This document shows, piece by piece, positions 25,437 to 35,197 of a stretch of DNA of 64,000 nucleotides. Position 1 is the stretch's first letter; each line of letters starts with the position of its first letter. Made by a program: the position numbers and the translations under genes. The stretch comes from Oryzomonas sagensis (GTDB lineage Bacteria > Desulfobacterota > Desulfuromonadia > Geobacterales > Pseudopelobacteraceae). Location: the NCBI RefSeq assembly GCF_008802355.1, contig NZ_VZRA01000007.1, positions 62,001-126,000 of the forward strand, written 5' to 3'. The notes beneath the pieces are model-generated. The model was given only the letters and a program-made list of their open reading frames with translations, was not told the origin of the DNA and did no database searches.

Positions 25437-25565
25437 AGCACTCCTCCTCATAGCGAAATTTCAGTAAAATCAGTACCTATGAGTGTTTACACCATGCGTG
25501 CCAATTCCGGCCGTGCAGCCCAACATAAATTGTTGTTTTTTAATATTACCTTTATATTCAACTAG

Positions 25566-26111
25566 TTAGAAATACCTTTTTATTGTTTCATACCTTTTCT
25601 CCCCTATGCCCTCAACGTTGAGCAACTCTTCCAGCGCCATTGAACCGCCATTGTTTTGACGGTACGTAACGATGCGCTCGGCGATTAACGGGCCGATGCC
25701 GGGGAGTCGGTCAAAATCAGCCTGTCCCATCGTATTGATATCCAAGGGAATTCCCATGAGCATTCTTTCAGAAGCCGGCATCGGCAGGAAGATCACGTCT
25801 CCCTGCCCGTCTTCCCTGATCGTGATGCGGATACCTTCACCGTTTTTGAGACGCCGCTCAGCAGCGCCTGCCGGTGCAAGTCTTTTGAGAGGCCGCAATG
25901 GTTCCGCCATTTTTATGGCGCCAATCGTCACAAATTTGGCGGATAGAGGATACATGCCGGGATGCGCCACATCCCCTTCCACACGCACGAACCCTTTGAC
26001 GGAAAAACCCGCCAAAGCGGCGTTTTGTGCGCTTTGACGGGTTTTTAGACCAGCAGGGATCACAAGTGCCGCTGCGACAAGAAGAAGGATTATGCGCTCG
26101 TAACGAACCAT
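25566..26111 (-). CDS. ComEA-like helix-hairpin-helix protein
   Basis: A 181-residue protein with an N-terminal membrane anchor (IILLLVAAALVIPAG), a central SLBB-like segment (GFVRVEGDVAHPGMYPLSA and following) and a C-terminal double helix-hairpin-helix: DINTMGQADFDRLPGIGPL, then MALEELLNVEGIGEKRYETI. That arrangement matches ComEA DNA receptors of natural competence, which bind incoming DNA outside the membrane. No other competence gene is adjacent, so DNA uptake is only a family-based expectation. It lies 99 bases after cimA. Confidence 0.85.
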   Translation of the reverse strand: MVRYERIILLLVAAALVIPAGLKTRQSAQNAALAGFSVKGFVRVEGDVAHPGMYPLSAKFVTIGAIKMAEPLRPLKRLAPAGAAERRLKNGEGIRITIREDGQGDVIFLPMPASERMLMGIPLDINTMGQADFDRLPGIGPLIAERIVTYRQNNGGSMALEELLNVEGIGEKRYETIKRYF

Positions 26112-26210
26112 GTCCCGCCTCCCATGCTCCCGGGCGGAGCCGTTATCCTGGCCTGCGCGGCGCTGGTCCGCGGCTTTTGCCTGCTCACGGTGACGCTGTT
26201 CACAAACCGG

Positions 26211-27785
26211 CTATTCCTGTTCCTCCGACTTGTGCAGCTTGAAATCAATACTATCGATCAGCGCCTGGTAGGAGGCGTCAATGATGTTATCGGATACGCC
26301 GACGGTCCCCCAGCGCGTGTGCCTGTCACCCGACTCGATCAGAACGCGGGTCGATGAAGCTGTCCCCTGCCCTGCCGGCAGAACGCGGACCTTGTAGTCC
26401 AGGAGTTTGACCTCTTTGAGCTTGGGATAGAATTTTTCCAACGCCTTGCGGATGGCGTTGTCCAAGGCGTTGACCGGACCGCTGCCTTCGGCGGCGGTAT
26501 GCTCGACCTTGCCGCCGACCCTGACCATGATGGTCGCCTCGGCCAGGGGCTTCTGGTCTTCGCCCCGCTTTTCGTCAATGACCCGGAAACCAAGTACGGT
26601 GAAAAACTTGCGATGGGTTCCCAACGCCTTCTTCATCAACAGCTCAAAAGAGGCCTCGGCACCTTCGAATTGATACCCACGGTTTTCCATCTCCTTGATA
26701 TTGTCGAGGATCTCCAGGGTGACCGGGTCCTTGCTGTCGAGGTTGATGTTGAACTCTTCAGCCTTGGCCAGGATATTCGAGCGGCCGGAGAGATCCGAAA
26801 CAAGAACCCGGGTGCAATTGCCGACCAGTTCGGGCCGCATATGTTCGTAGGTTTCCGGGTGCCGCTGGATGGCGCTGACATGAACCCCCCCCTTATGGGC
26901 AAAGGCGGAATTTCCCACATAGGCTTGGTGCTTGTCGGGGGAGATATTGACCAACTCGTAGACAAAACGGGATAACTCCCTGAGGTGGCGCATCTGCTCG
27001 TCACTGATGCACTCCTTGGCCATCTTGACCTTGAGGGCGGGGATGATGGAACAGAGGTTGGCGTTGCCGCAGCGCTCGCCAAAACCGTTAATGGTCCCCT
27101 GAACCTGTACGATCCCCAGATCAACGGCGTGCAGGGAGTTGGCTACGGCGCACTCGGAGTCGTTATGGGCATGAATGCCGAGCGGCGTCTTGATCTGTTC
27201 CTTTACCGCCGTGATGATCTCGGCCACCTCGAACGGCATGGTCCCGCCATTGGTGTCGCACAGGATGATGCAATCGACGTTGGCCTCTTCCGCCGCCTTG
27301 AGGGTCTTAATGGCATAGTCGGGATTGGCCTTGTAACCGTCGAAGAAGTGTTCCGCATCGTAGAATACTTCCGGCGCATGTTTTTTCAGGTATTCCAGGG
27401 AATCGTAGATCAGCTCCAGGTTTTCCTCCAGCGAGATGCGCAGCGCCTCGCGGACATGGAAGTCCCACGTCTTGCCGAAGATCGTGATGGCATCCGCCTC
27501 AGCCTTGATCAGGGTAACGATATTGTTGTCCTTGTCCGGCGTCACCTTGGCCCGGCGGGTGGAACCGAAGGCGGCAATCTTGGCCTGCCGCAGTTTTTCC
27601 TTCTTGATATCCTTGAAAAAAGCGACATCCTTTGGATTACTTCCCGGCCACCCGCCTTCGATATACTGAATCCCAAGCTCGTCCAGCTTACGGGCTATGC
27701 GGACCTTATCCTCCACCAGTAACGAAATGTCTTCTGCCTGGGTACCATCCCGCAGGGTTGTGTCATACAGTTTTACAAGGCTCAT
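26211..27785 (-). CDS. cimA: Citramalate synthase
   Basis: A 524-residue DRE-TIM metallolyase of the citramalate/2-isopropylmalate synthase group. N-terminal [22 protein letters not shown] carries the DRDG-type metal and substrate residues; [16 protein letters not shown] and [20 protein letters not shown] contain the metal histidines; [12 protein letters not shown] is diagnostic. A C-terminal LeuA-like regulatory domain (about 385-520) should bind isoleucine. It condenses pyruvate and acetyl-CoA to citramalate for threonine-independent isoleucine synthesis, as in Geobacter. ATG at 27785 with GGGAGG upstream. It could also be read as a LeuA paralogue, but the length and the TQAEDIS motif favour CimA. 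Confidence 0.92.
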   Translation of the reverse strand: MSLVKLYDTTLRDGTQAEDISLLVEDKVRIARKLDELGIQYIEGGWPGSNPKDVAFFKDIKKEKLRQAKIAAFGSTRRAKVTPDKDNNIVTLIKAEADAITIFGKTWDFHVREALRISLEENLELIYDSLEYLKKHAPEVFYDAEHFFDGYKANPDYAIKTLKAAEEANVDCIILCDTNGGTMPFEVAEIITAVKEQIKTPLGIHAHNDSECAVANSLHAVDLGIVQVQGTINGFGERCGNANLCSIIPALKVKMAKECISDEQMRHLRELSRFVYELVNISPDKHQAYVGNSAFAHKGGVHVSAIQRHPETYEHMRPELVGNCTRVLVSDLSGRSNILAKAEEFNINLDSKDPVTLEILDNIKEMENRGYQFEGAEASFELLMKKALGTHRKFFTVLGFRVIDEKRGEDQKPLAEATIMVRVGGKVEHTAAEGSGPVNALDNAIRKALEKFYPKLKEVKLLDYKVRVLPAGQGTASSTRVLIESGDRHTRWGTVGVSDNIIDASYQALIDSIDFKLHKSEEQE

Positions 27786-27920
27786 CGCTACCTCCCCAAG
27801 CATTAACAATATGAAGATTCTAAACCGTTTTACATGAGTCAGAAACTATGTTTGTATACTTTTTCCGAAAAATTTTCAACATGCCCGTGGCGCTGACATT
27901 CCCCCGCACCCAGAATGCAC

Positions 27921-27956
27921 AAAAGGGCTTACAGGTACAACCTGCAAAGCCCTTTT
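27921..27956 (-). terminator. Terminator after tRNA-Leu
   Basis: AAAAGGGCTTTGCAGGT pairs with ACCTGTAAGCCCTTTT on the minus strand (one mismatch), followed by GTGC. It closes the rpsA-ihfB-tRNA-Leu region ahead of cimA. Confidence 0.82.
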
Positions 27957-27968
27957 GCCGTTTCATGC

Positions 27969-28055
27969 TGGTGCCCGGAGCCGGGGTCGAACCGGCACGA
28001 CCCGAGAGTCGAGAGATTTTAAGTCTCTTGCGTCTACCAGTTCCGCCATCCGGGC
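27969..28055 (-). tRNA. tRNA-Leu(TAA)
   Basis: 87 bases with encoded CCA. Acceptor GCCCGGA pairs with TCCGGGC; anticodon stem AGAGA/TCTCT encloses CTTAAAA, anticodon TAA; the long variable arm CGACTCTCGGGTCG is typical of class II tRNA-Leu. It begins 26 bases after the ihfB stop, so it is probably in the same transcript. Confidence 0.95.
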
Positions 28056-28081
28056 GGCGGTTCAACCATTGAGGGGACTGC

Positions 28082-28360
28082 TTAGCAGTTTACCCGTTCC
28101 TTCAATTCCTTGCCGGTCTTGAAAAACGGCGTCTTTTTCGCCGGGATGCGGACAACCTCGCCACTCTTGGGATTTCGGGCCTCACGCCCCGAACGTTCAC
28201 GTATCGTAAAGCTGCCGAACCCGCGAATTTCCACCTTGTCGCCGGTTTTCAGGGCATCTTCGATGGAATCGAAAACCGTGTTCACAAGGGCTTCAGAAAC
28301 CTTCATATTCAACATTCCGTGTGTCTGAACGACTTTTTCGATCAGTTCACTTTTGGTCAT
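28082..28360 (-). CDS. ihfB: Integration host factor subunit beta / HU-family protein
   Basis: A 92-residue HU/IHF-family protein: MTKSELIEKVVQTHGMLN at the dimer helices, KVEIRGFGSFTIRERSGREA at the saddle and RNPKSGEVVRIPAKKTPFFK in the DNA arm. The position just after rpsA is the classic ihfB site. It is the likely partner of ihfA at 12.6 kb. The ATG has GGAGAC upstream and is 33 bases after rpsA. Confidence 0.92.
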   Translation of the reverse strand: MTKSELIEKVVQTHGMLNMKVSEALVNTVFDSIEDALKTGDKVEIRGFGSFTIRERSGREARNPKSGEVVRIPAKKTPFFKTGKELKERVNC

Positions 28361-28393
28361 CGCATCGTCTCCTGCTTCGTAGTAAAACGTGAA

Positions 28394-30127
28394 TTATTGA
28401 TTGTTTTTGTTGTTAAGTTCCTGCTGCAAAAGCTCACCCAAGTTGGAGGTCGCCTCGCCCTGGGAGCTCAGGTATTGGGCAAACTCAGCCTTCTCCGCCG
28501 CAGCCTGCATTGCCTTGATGGAGAGCGAAATGCGGCGTTCACGCGAATCGCAACTCAACACTACCGCCTCAAGGTTGTCGCCGATGGCAGCGAATTCCTT
28601 GGCGGACGGCACTTTTTCGCGAGACAGCTCGGATACGTGGATCAAACCTTCAATGCCCTCTTCAAGCTCGACAAAGACGCCGAAATCGGTCAGGGAGGTC
28701 ACCTTGCCGGTCACCTTGGCACCGGCCCGGTACTTGTCGGGAGCAAGGCTCCAGGGGTCCGGCTCAAGCTGTTTGATGCCGAGAGAGAGACGCTCGTTGT
28801 CCACATCCACCTTGAGTACCACGGCCTGGACGAGCTGCGCTTTTTCGTAGACATCGCCCGGGTGTTTGACCCGCTTGGTCCACGAGATGTCGGAGACATG
28901 GACCAGACCGTCGATGCCGTCTTCTATGCCGATGAACATGCCGAAATCGGTCATGTTCTTGATCTGACCTTCGATCTTGGTGCCAACGGGATACTTTTCG
29001 GCAATCGTTTTCCAGGGGTTTTCCGACACCTGCTTCAGCCCCAGGGATATCTTGCGGTTGTCCATGTCAATCCCCAGCACGACCGCCTCAACTTCGTCGC
29101 CGACCGTGAGTACATCGGCGGCGCGGCGGACCCGCTTGGTCCAGGACATCTCGGAGACATGGATCAAACCTTCGACCCCCGGTTCCAATTCCACAAAGGC
29201 ACCGTATTCCATCAGGCTGACAACGCGGCCCCTGATGCGGCTTTCCAGGGGATAGCGGGAGGGGACCTCCAGCCAGGGATCGGAAAGGGTCTGTTTGATG
29301 CCGAGGGAAATTTTCCCCTTGGCGCGATCAAACTTGAGCACCTTGGCGGTCACCTCCTGACCCGGCTTGAGGATATCGGACGGCTTGCCCACCCGGCCCC
29401 AGGAGAGGTCGGAGACATGCAACAGCCCATCCACGCCCCCCAGATCCACAAATGCCCCGTAATCGGTGACGTTTTTGACAACGCCATTCACAATCTGCCC
29501 TTCCTCGAGCTTTGCGAGGGTTACGTCGCGGATTGCAGCCCGTTCCTCCTCAAGGATGGCGCGGCGGGAGAGAACGATATTGTCGCGTTTCTGGTTCAGC
29601 TTGATGATCTTGAACTTGGACTTCAAGCCAATATAGCTTTCGGCATCGGACGACGGCCTGATATCCACCTGAGAGGTGGGGAGGAAGGCGGGAACGCCGA
29701 TATCCACCGTGTACCCCCCGTTGACCCGTGCCGTAATGGTCCCTTCGATAATGCCGCCTTCCTGCCCGGAACCGCCGATCTTTTCCCAGGCGGCCAGGTA
29801 GTCGGCCTTTCTTTTCGAGAGGATATACCCCTTTTTCCCGTCTTCGCGCGTCATGAGAACCCGAATGCGCTCACCGACCTGGACCGTAATCTCGCCATTG
29901 GCATCACGGAACTCGTTGGCCGAAACAAAACCTTCCGACTTAAGGCCGATATCCACCAACACGGTATCCTGGTCAATACGGACGACCGTACCTTCTATAA
30001 TTTTATCCCGTTCAGGCCTTTCTTTGAGACTCTCGTTGTAGAGCGCGGCAAATTCACTGCTTTGCTGTTCAGCGTCGTCGTCTTGCTCACCGGTGTCTGA
30101 AGTGTCGAGCCTTTTGAAATCAACCAT
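28394..30127 (-). CDS. rpsA: 30S ribosomal protein S1
   Basis: A 577-residue S1 with six OB-fold S1 repeats, recognisable by repeated G.V..GVF(V/I)...GI(E/D)GL(V/I)HVSE/D patterns (for example GAFVDLGGVDGLLHVSDLSW and GMFIGIEDGIDGLVHVSDIS). S1 helps structured mRNAs onto the ribosome. It is preceded by a good sigma-70 promoter at the ispH end and followed by ihfB. The acidic first 30 residues resemble other deltaproteobacterial S1 proteins. Confidence 0.97.
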   Translation of the reverse strand: MVDFKRLDTSDTGEQDDDAEQQSSEFAALYNESLKERPERDKIIEGTVVRIDQDTVLVDIGLKSEGFVSANEFRDANGEITVQVGERIRVLMTREDGKKGYILSKRKADYLAAWEKIGGSGQEGGIIEGTITARVNGGYTVDIGVPAFLPTSQVDIRPSSDAESYIGLKSKFKIIKLNQKRDNIVLSRRAILEEERAAIRDVTLAKLEEGQIVNGVVKNVTDYGAFVDLGGVDGLLHVSDLSWGRVGKPSDILKPGQEVTAKVLKFDRAKGKISLGIKQTLSDPWLEVPSRYPLESRIRGRVVSLMEYGAFVELEPGVEGLIHVSEMSWTKRVRRAADVLTVGDEVEAVVLGIDMDNRKISLGLKQVSENPWKTIAEKYPVGTKIEGQIKNMTDFGMFIGIEDGIDGLVHVSDISWTKRVKHPGDVYEKAQLVQAVVLKVDVDNERLSLGIKQLEPDPWSLAPDKYRAGAKVTGKVTSLTDFGVFVELEEGIEGLIHVSELSREKVPSAKEFAAIGDNLEAVVLSCDSRERRISLSIKAMQAAAEKAEFAQYLSSQGEATSNLGELLQQELNNKNNQ

Positions 30128-30201
30128 TAAAACTTACCCCCTGGACGTTTTTCTATCTTGCGGTTTTCCTGTTTTGTATATGATGTATTTGTAAGCATTG
30201 T

Positions 30202-30230
30202 AATATAGCAACGAGTTGGGAAAAATTCAA
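30202..30230 (-). promoter_or_regulatory. Sigma-70 promoter of rpsA
   Basis: Minus strand TTGAAT, 17 bases, TATATT. It overlaps the last codons of ispH and lies 75 bases upstream of the rpsA start, so rpsA-ihfB can be transcribed apart from the upstream aro genes. Confidence 0.75.
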
Positions 30231-31069
30231 TTGCTTTTATTCAGCTCCTCAATCCGGCTCACCACTTCATCGATGATCCATTTGGGAGTCGATGCCCCGG
30301 CCGTGACCCCTACCCGCTCGACCCCGCTAAACCAACCGGGATCGATCTCGGCGGCGGTTTCTATGTGGTGGGTGCGCGGCTGGATTTCAACACACACCTC
30401 GGATAGCCGGCGCGTGTTGGCGCTGTTGAAGCCCCCCACCACCAGCATGCAGTCAACCTGGTACGCCAACTCCTTGGCTTCCTCCTGGCGTATCGCCGTG
30501 GCGTCGCAGATCGTGTTGAACACCCGAATCTCGCCGCCCCGCAAAAGGCACTCCGACACGACGTTTTTGAGGTTTTCGAACGACTGGGTCGTCTGGGCGA
30601 CGACGCCGATCTTGTTCATCTTGGGAAGTTTGCTGACCTCTTCGCCGGAACCGACGACAAACACCTTGTCGCCGCCATAGGAGACGATCCCCTGCACCTC
30701 GGGATGGTCGGCGTCTCCAACCACAACCACGCCGTAGCCGGTCTCGGAGAGCCGCTTGACATGTTCCTGGGCCTTCTTGACGAAAGGACAGGTCGCGTCA
30801 ACGATCTCCAACTGCTTTTGCACCGCCTCTTCGATCTCGTGGGAAGCCACCCCGTGGGAGCGGATGATGATGGTGCCGCGATCCATGGTGTCCAGGTTCT
30901 TGAGCACCTTGACCCCCATCTCCTCAAGCTTGTTGACGACCTGGGGGGAGTGGATGATCGGCCCGAGGGTATAGGTTGTCTTATCGATCCCCGCCGCCTC
31001 AAAGGCCATCTGGGTGGCCCGCTTGACGCCGAAGCAGAATCCTGCGCGCTTTGCGAGAAGAACTTTCAT
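30227..31069 (-). CDS. ispH: 4-hydroxy-3-methylbut-2-enyl diphosphate reductase
   Basis: A 280-residue IspH, last step of the MEP isoprenoid pathway making IPP and DMAPP. The three cluster cysteines are at position 12 (RAGFCFGVKRA), in VDATCPFVKKAQEHV and in NTICDATAIRQEEA. The substrate residues GVASHEIEEA and GGFNSANTRRLSE are present. It is the normal size. Its ATG overlaps the cmk stop by four bases. Confidence 0.97.
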   Translation of the reverse strand: MKVLLAKRAGFCFGVKRATQMAFEAAGIDKTTYTLGPIIHSPQVVNKLEEMGVKVLKNLDTMDRGTIIIRSHGVASHEIEEAVQKQLEIVDATCPFVKKAQEHVKRLSETGYGVVVVGDADHPEVQGIVSYGGDKVFVVGSGEEVSKLPKMNKIGVVAQTTQSFENLKNVVSECLLRGGEIRVFNTICDATAIRQEEAKELAYQVDCMLVVGGFNSANTRRLSEVCVEIQPRTHHIETAAEIDPGWFSGVERVGVTAGASTPKWIIDEVVSRIEELNKSN

Positions 31070-31773
31070 AGTAGTGTCCCAGCCTGTTGGATTTTTCCCC
31101 GGGCAATGTCTTCCATTTTGTTCAGCACCTCGTCGATACTGCTATGGGACGAATCAACGGGAATTGCGTCCTCGGCCTGCCTGAGCGGGGCGATATCACG
31201 CTGGGAATCCTGGCGATCCCTCCGGGTAACCGCTTCGATGGTCTCTTCCAGGGTTACCCGTTCCCCGTTGCCGACCAGTTCCGCGTAACGACGCTTCCCC
31301 CGTTCCTCGGGGGAGGCGAAGAGGAAGAATTTGAGCTCGGCATCGGGAAAGACAGCCGTGCCGATGTCCCGCCCTTCGAGCACCACACCGCCGTCCTGTC
31401 CCAGGCGGCGTTGAAGCAGCATCATGGATTCGCGCACCGGCCTGAGGGCCGAGATGCGCGAGGTCATCAGGGACATCTCCGGCGTTCGGATCGACTCGGT
31501 AACATCCTGCCCGTTGGCATACACCCGCAGGGAGCAGTTGGCGTTATCAAGGCGGATATCCGCGTTGTTGCAGAGACGTTCCACGGCAGCGACATCGCCG
31601 GGATCGATCCCCGCCTGACCGACGAGAAAGGCCACAGCCCGATACATGGCACCGGTATCGATCTGGAGATAGCCAAGCCGTTTGGCCAACAAACGGGCGA
31701 TGGTACTCTTACCGGCGCCGGAAGGGCCGTCGATGGCGATGATCAGGCCGTTGGGGCGTGCGTTCACGGCCAT
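31066..31773 (-). CDS. cmk: Cytidylate kinase
   Basis: A 235-residue CMP/dCMP kinase. P-loop IAIDGPSGAGKS, then LQIDTGAMYRAVAFL, DIRLDNANCSLRV in the CMP-binding insert, VVLEGRDIGTAVFPDAELKF and the arginine-rich lid ASPEERGKRRYAEL. The ATG at 31773 shares a base with the aroA stop codon (TGATG), which argues strongly against the longer open frame extending into aroA. It sits between aroA and ispH. Confidence 0.96.
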   Translation of the reverse strand: MAVNARPNGLIIAIDGPSGAGKSTIARLLAKRLGYLQIDTGAMYRAVAFLVGQAGIDPGDVAAVERLCNNADIRLDNANCSLRVYANGQDVTESIRTPEMSLMTSRISALRPVRESMMLLQRRLGQDGGVVLEGRDIGTAVFPDAELKFFLFASPEERGKRRYAELVGNGERVTLEETIEAVTRRDRQDSQRDIAPLRQAEDAIPVDSSHSSIDEVLNKMEDIARGKIQQAGTLL

Positions 31774-33062
31774 CACCTGCCTGCCACCTGTTCCAGCAGC
31801 GGGAAAAAGGAAGGAAAGGACGTTGCCACGCACTCCACATCGCGGATGGTAATCCCACCGTGCGACACCAGGGCCGCAACCGACAGGGACATGGCGATGC
31901 GGTGATCGCCGTAGCTGTCCACCGTGCCGCCGCCGAGGCGTTCCGTGCCGAGGATGTCCATACCGTCGTCGCACTCCTCGACCACGACCCCGAGCGTGCG
32001 CAGGTTCGTTGCCATGGCCGCGATCCGGTCGGTCTCCTTGACCCGCAACTCCCTGGCCCCTCGCACCGTGGTCCGCCCTTCCGCGCAGGCCGCCGCCACA
32101 CAGATGACCGGGAATTCGTCGATGGCCCGCGGCACCACGTCGCCGGAGATCTGGATGGCCTTCAGCCGCGACGAGCGGACCAGGACATCGGCCACCGGCT
32201 CGCCGGAGACTTCGCGTTCGTGGAGCAGTTCGAGAGAGCCGCCCATGGACCTGAGGATGTCGATGACCCCCGTGCGGGTCGGGTTGATGCCCACGTTGCG
32301 GATGAGCAATTCCGCACCCGGCGTGACCAGGGCCGCGACCATGAAAAAAGCCGCCGAGGAGATATCGCCCGGAACCCCGATTTCCTGACCGGTGAGTTCG
32401 GTCCCGCCGCGAACCGTGACGCCGTTTTTGAACACCTCCAGCGAGGCCCCGAACAGGCGGAACATGCGCTCCGAATGGTCACGGGAAAGGGTCGGCTCGC
32501 GGACGGAGGTTTCCCCGTCGGCATACAGGCCGGCCAGCATGATGGCTGACTTCACCTGGGCGCTGGAAACCGGCGATTCATAGCCGATGGCATTCAGGGC
32601 ACCGCCGGTGATGGCAAGCGGCGCCAGGGTCCCCTTGTCACGCCCCATGATGCGGGCGCCCATGCGGACAAGTGGTTCCACTACCCGCTTCATGGGGCGC
32701 TTACGCAGATACTGGTCGCCGGTTACCACCGAGAAGAAGGATTGGCCTGCCAAGAGGCCGGTCAAAAGGCGGATGCTGGTGCCGGAATTACCGCAATCGA
32801 TGATGTCCGCAGGCTCCTTGAGACCGCGCAGCCCCTGGCCGTGTATCGTCACGATTTCGCCGTCGTCCTCGATCCGCACCCCCATGGCGCGGAAGGCCCC
32901 CATAGTCGCCATGTTGTCTTCACCGCGCAGGAAACCTCTGATGGTGGTAACACCATTGGCAATAGCCCCCAACATGATGGAGCGGTGGGAGATGGACTTG
33001 TCCCCGGGGACGGTGATCTCGCCATTGACCGACACTGCAGGTTGTATTGTGATGGATTTCAC
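31773..33062 (-). CDS. aroA: 3-phosphoshikimate 1-carboxyvinyltransferase
   Basis: A 429-residue EPSP synthase of the shikimate pathway. VPGDKSISHRSIMLGAIA carries the PEP/S3P lysine and serines; DCGNSGTSIRLLTGLLAGQ, LRKRPMKRVVEPLVRMGA and the C-terminal MDILGTERLGGGTVDSYGDH with RIAMSLSVAAL are conserved. The start is a GTG at 33062 with GGAG seven bases upstream; no ATG fits. Operon order is pheA-tyrA-aroA-cmk-ispH. Confidence 0.95.
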   Translation of the reverse strand: MKSITIQPAVSVNGEITVPGDKSISHRSIMLGAIANGVTTIRGFLRGEDNMATMGAFRAMGVRIEDDGEIVTIHGQGLRGLKEPADIIDCGNSGTSIRLLTGLLAGQSFFSVVTGDQYLRKRPMKRVVEPLVRMGARIMGRDKGTLAPLAITGGALNAIGYESPVSSAQVKSAIMLAGLYADGETSVREPTLSRDHSERMFRLFGASLEVFKNGVTVRGGTELTGQEIGVPGDISSAAFFMVAALVTPGAELLIRNVGINPTRTGVIDILRSMGGSLELLHEREVSGEPVADVLVRSSRLKAIQISGDVVPRAIDEFPVICVAAACAEGRTTVRGARELRVKETDRIAAMATNLRTLGVVVEECDDGMDILGTERLGGGTVDSYGDHRIAMSLSVAALVSHGGITIRDVECVATSFPSFFPLLEQVAGR

Positions 33063-33099
33063 GCAAAGACTCCGTTGGTGCACAGTTGATCTTTCTCGT

Positions 33100-33963
33100 T
33101 CAGAGGATACCATCGCGGAACTGCTTGGCAATGGTAAAAAACTCGGCTAGCGCCGCAGGATCGCTGCGGTCGATGCGCCGGCGCAACTCCGCCAGACTCG
33201 CCGAGAAACCATCGATGCTCGTCAGGAGGGCCGCCCGGTTCATCAGGGTGATGTCGCGCCACATGACCGGGTCGGAAGAGGCGATGCGGGTAAAATCCCT
33301 GAAACCGCCGGCAGAGTAGGAGAGCACGTTTTCCCCTTCCACGTCGGCCGTTCCCACGGCATGCACCAAGGCGTACGCCACGACGTGTGGCAGGTGGGAT
33401 ATTTCAGCGAAGATCCGGTCGTGGTGCCCCGGTTCCATGGAGCAGACATTGGCTCCGGCAGACCGCCAGAGCCGCGCCATCGTATCGTATGCCCCCGCGT
33501 CGGTGGCAGGGGTCGGCGTCAGGATACAGCGCTTGCCGGTGAAGAGTGCAGCAAAGGCTGCCGCTGCACCCGAATGTTCGGTGCCGGCAATGGGGTGCCC
33601 GCCGACAAAGGTGCATCCCGGCGGCATGAGCGCCTCGCACTCCCGCACAACGGCGGACTTGACGCTGCCGCCGTCGCTGACGATGCAGCCCCGGGGGAGA
33701 AAGGGGGCAATCTCCCGGACCACCATCGGGATGGAACAGACCGGAACCGAAACGAATACCACCTGGGCATCCCGCACGCCGCGGGCGGCGTCGGGTGTGA
33801 TCTCATCGACAACCCCCAGGGAAAGGGCCTGGTTCAGGTTGTCACGATCGGTGTCGACGCCGACGATGGTGCCGACCGCGCCTGCTTCACGCAGGGCCCG
33901 CGCAAAGGAACCGCCGATCAGGCCAACGCCGATGACGGTCAGACGCTCAATGATCATGGACAT
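33100..33963 (-). CDS. tyrA: Prephenate dehydrogenase
   Basis: A 287-residue TyrA converting prephenate to hydroxyphenylpyruvate. The N-terminal Rossmann motif is VIGVGLIGGSFARAL, followed by GVDTDRDNLNQALSLG and the catalytic region FVGGHPIAGTEHSGAAAA, with the nucleophile-activating histidines. The helical C-terminal dimer domain contains AYALVHAVG and SYSAGGFRDFTRIASSDP. There is no fused chorismate mutase, which is instead on PheA next door. It lies 12 bases after pheA. Confidence 0.95.
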   Translation of the reverse strand: MSMIIERLTVIGVGLIGGSFARALREAGAVGTIVGVDTDRDNLNQALSLGVVDEITPDAARGVRDAQVVFVSVPVCSIPMVVREIAPFLPRGCIVSDGGSVKSAVVRECEALMPPGCTFVGGHPIAGTEHSGAAAAFAALFTGKRCILTPTPATDAGAYDTMARLWRSAGANVCSMEPGHHDRIFAEISHLPHVVAYALVHAVGTADVEGENVLSYSAGGFRDFTRIASSDPVMWRDITLMNRAALLTSIDGFSASLAELRRRIDRSDPAALAEFFTIAKQFRDGIL

Positions 33964-33975
33964 GCCGTCTCGCTC

Positions 33976-35055
33976 CTATATCGACCGCGGATAGGAACCG
34001 AGGACTTTGAGAAATTGACAGCACTCTTTGAGTTCGTCCAGGGCCGCCGCCACTTCCGGTTCGGAAACGTGGCCAAACAGGTCGAGAAAAAATATGTATT
34101 CCCAGGCCTTTTTCTTGTAGGGGCGCGATTCGATCTTGGAGAGATTGATGCCGCGCTTGGCAAAAGGCTCCAGCATGCGGCAGAGGATGCCCGGCTCATC
34201 CTTGACGGAGAACAGTATGGAGGTCTTGTCGTTGCCGGAGCGTTCGATCTCCTTGCGGGCGATCACCAGGAAACGGGTAAAGTTGTTGACCTGATCCTCT
34301 ATCCTGGTTCTGACCACCTTGAGATCATAGAGCGAACCGGCCAGTTCGCTGGCGATGGCGGCGGCGGTACTGTCTTCGCTGACCATCTGTGCCGCCACGG
34401 CCGTGGAGGCGACGTCCACCAACGGCACGCCGGGCAGATTTTCGTCAAACCATTGCCGGCACTGGGCAATGGCCTGGGGATGGGAATAAACCTTCTTGAC
34501 GTCTTCAAGCCGCCCGGAACGGGACAACAGATCGTGATGGACCTCCAGCAGGACCTCGGCGGTGATCTTCAGGCTGCTCTCCACGAACATGTCGAGGGTA
34601 TGGGAAACGACCCCTTCGGTGGAATTTTCCACCGGCACCATGCCGTACAACGCCTTGCCCTTCTCCACCTCCTCGAAGACCGATGGGATCGACTTGAGCG
34701 GCACCAGTTCCGCGGACAGCCCGAACTGCTGCATGGTAGCCAGGTGGCTGAAGGTCGCTTTGGGGCCCAGAAAGGCCACTTTCATGGGGGATTCCAGGGC
34801 CAGGCAGGCCGATATGATTTCACGGTAGATACTGCGCAGGGCATCGTTGGGAAAGGGCCCGGGGTTGCGACTCAGCAGGCGTTCATAAATCTGACGTTCG
34901 CGACCGGGAACATGGAACTCCATATTGCTGCCGGACTTGAGCTTACCGACCTCGACCACCACCCGTGCGCGCTCGTTGAGAAGCTCGACAATCCGATTGT
35001 CGATCGTGTCGATGCTGGTGCGAAGCTGTTCGATTGTGGGGGCATCCTGTTGCAA
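33976..35055 (-). CDS. pheA: Bifunctional chorismate mutase/prephenate dehydratase
   Basis: A 359-residue P-protein. Residues 8-90 form an AroQ chorismate mutase (LRTSIDTIDNRIVELLNERA, then REIISACLALE). Next is the dehydratase domain (KVAFLGPKATFSHLATMQQF, VVPVENSTEGVVSHTLDMFV, with the catalytic Thr region at NFTRFLVIA), then a C-terminal ACT domain (SILFSVKDEPGILCRMLEPF, NLSKIESRPYKKKAWEYIFF) that binds phenylalanine for feedback inhibition. I place the start at the TTG at 35055, five bases after GGTGG; the open frame is 27 codons longer with a non-coding-looking N-terminus. First gene of the pheA-tyrA-aroA-cmk-ispH operon. Confidence 0.93.
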   Translation of the reverse strand: MQQDAPTIEQLRTSIDTIDNRIVELLNERARVVVEVGKLKSGSNMEFHVPGRERQIYERLLSRNPGPFPNDALRSIYREIISACLALESPMKVAFLGPKATFSHLATMQQFGLSAELVPLKSIPSVFEEVEKGKALYGMVPVENSTEGVVSHTLDMFVESSLKITAEVLLEVHHDLLSRSGRLEDVKKVYSHPQAIAQCRQWFDENLPGVPLVDVASTAVAAQMVSEDSTAAAIASELAGSLYDLKVVRTRIEDQVNNFTRFLVIARKEIERSGNDKTSILFSVKDEPGILCRMLEPFAKRGINLSKIESRPYKKKAWEYIFFLDLFGHVSEPEVAAALDELKECCQFLKVLGSYPRSI

Positions 35056-35197
35056 TGAGACCACCTGACAAAATACGGAATTTCCCAATAAAAAGAGAGT
35101 TAATTTACTGCATAGCCGTTTTAAATGCAACCACAATTAAGTATACGGAACAACCGCCTGGAAGCAAGGCACCGCACGAAACAGGTTTCGCACCGGT

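Noticed and set aside
28319-30100. 593-residue open frame on the plus strand
   Set aside because: Antisense to rpsA; its repeats are only the reverse reading of the S1 repeats.
33361-35058. 565-residue open frame on the plus strand
   Set aside because: Exact antisense of tyrA and pheA, with His/Gly-rich composition typical of shadows.
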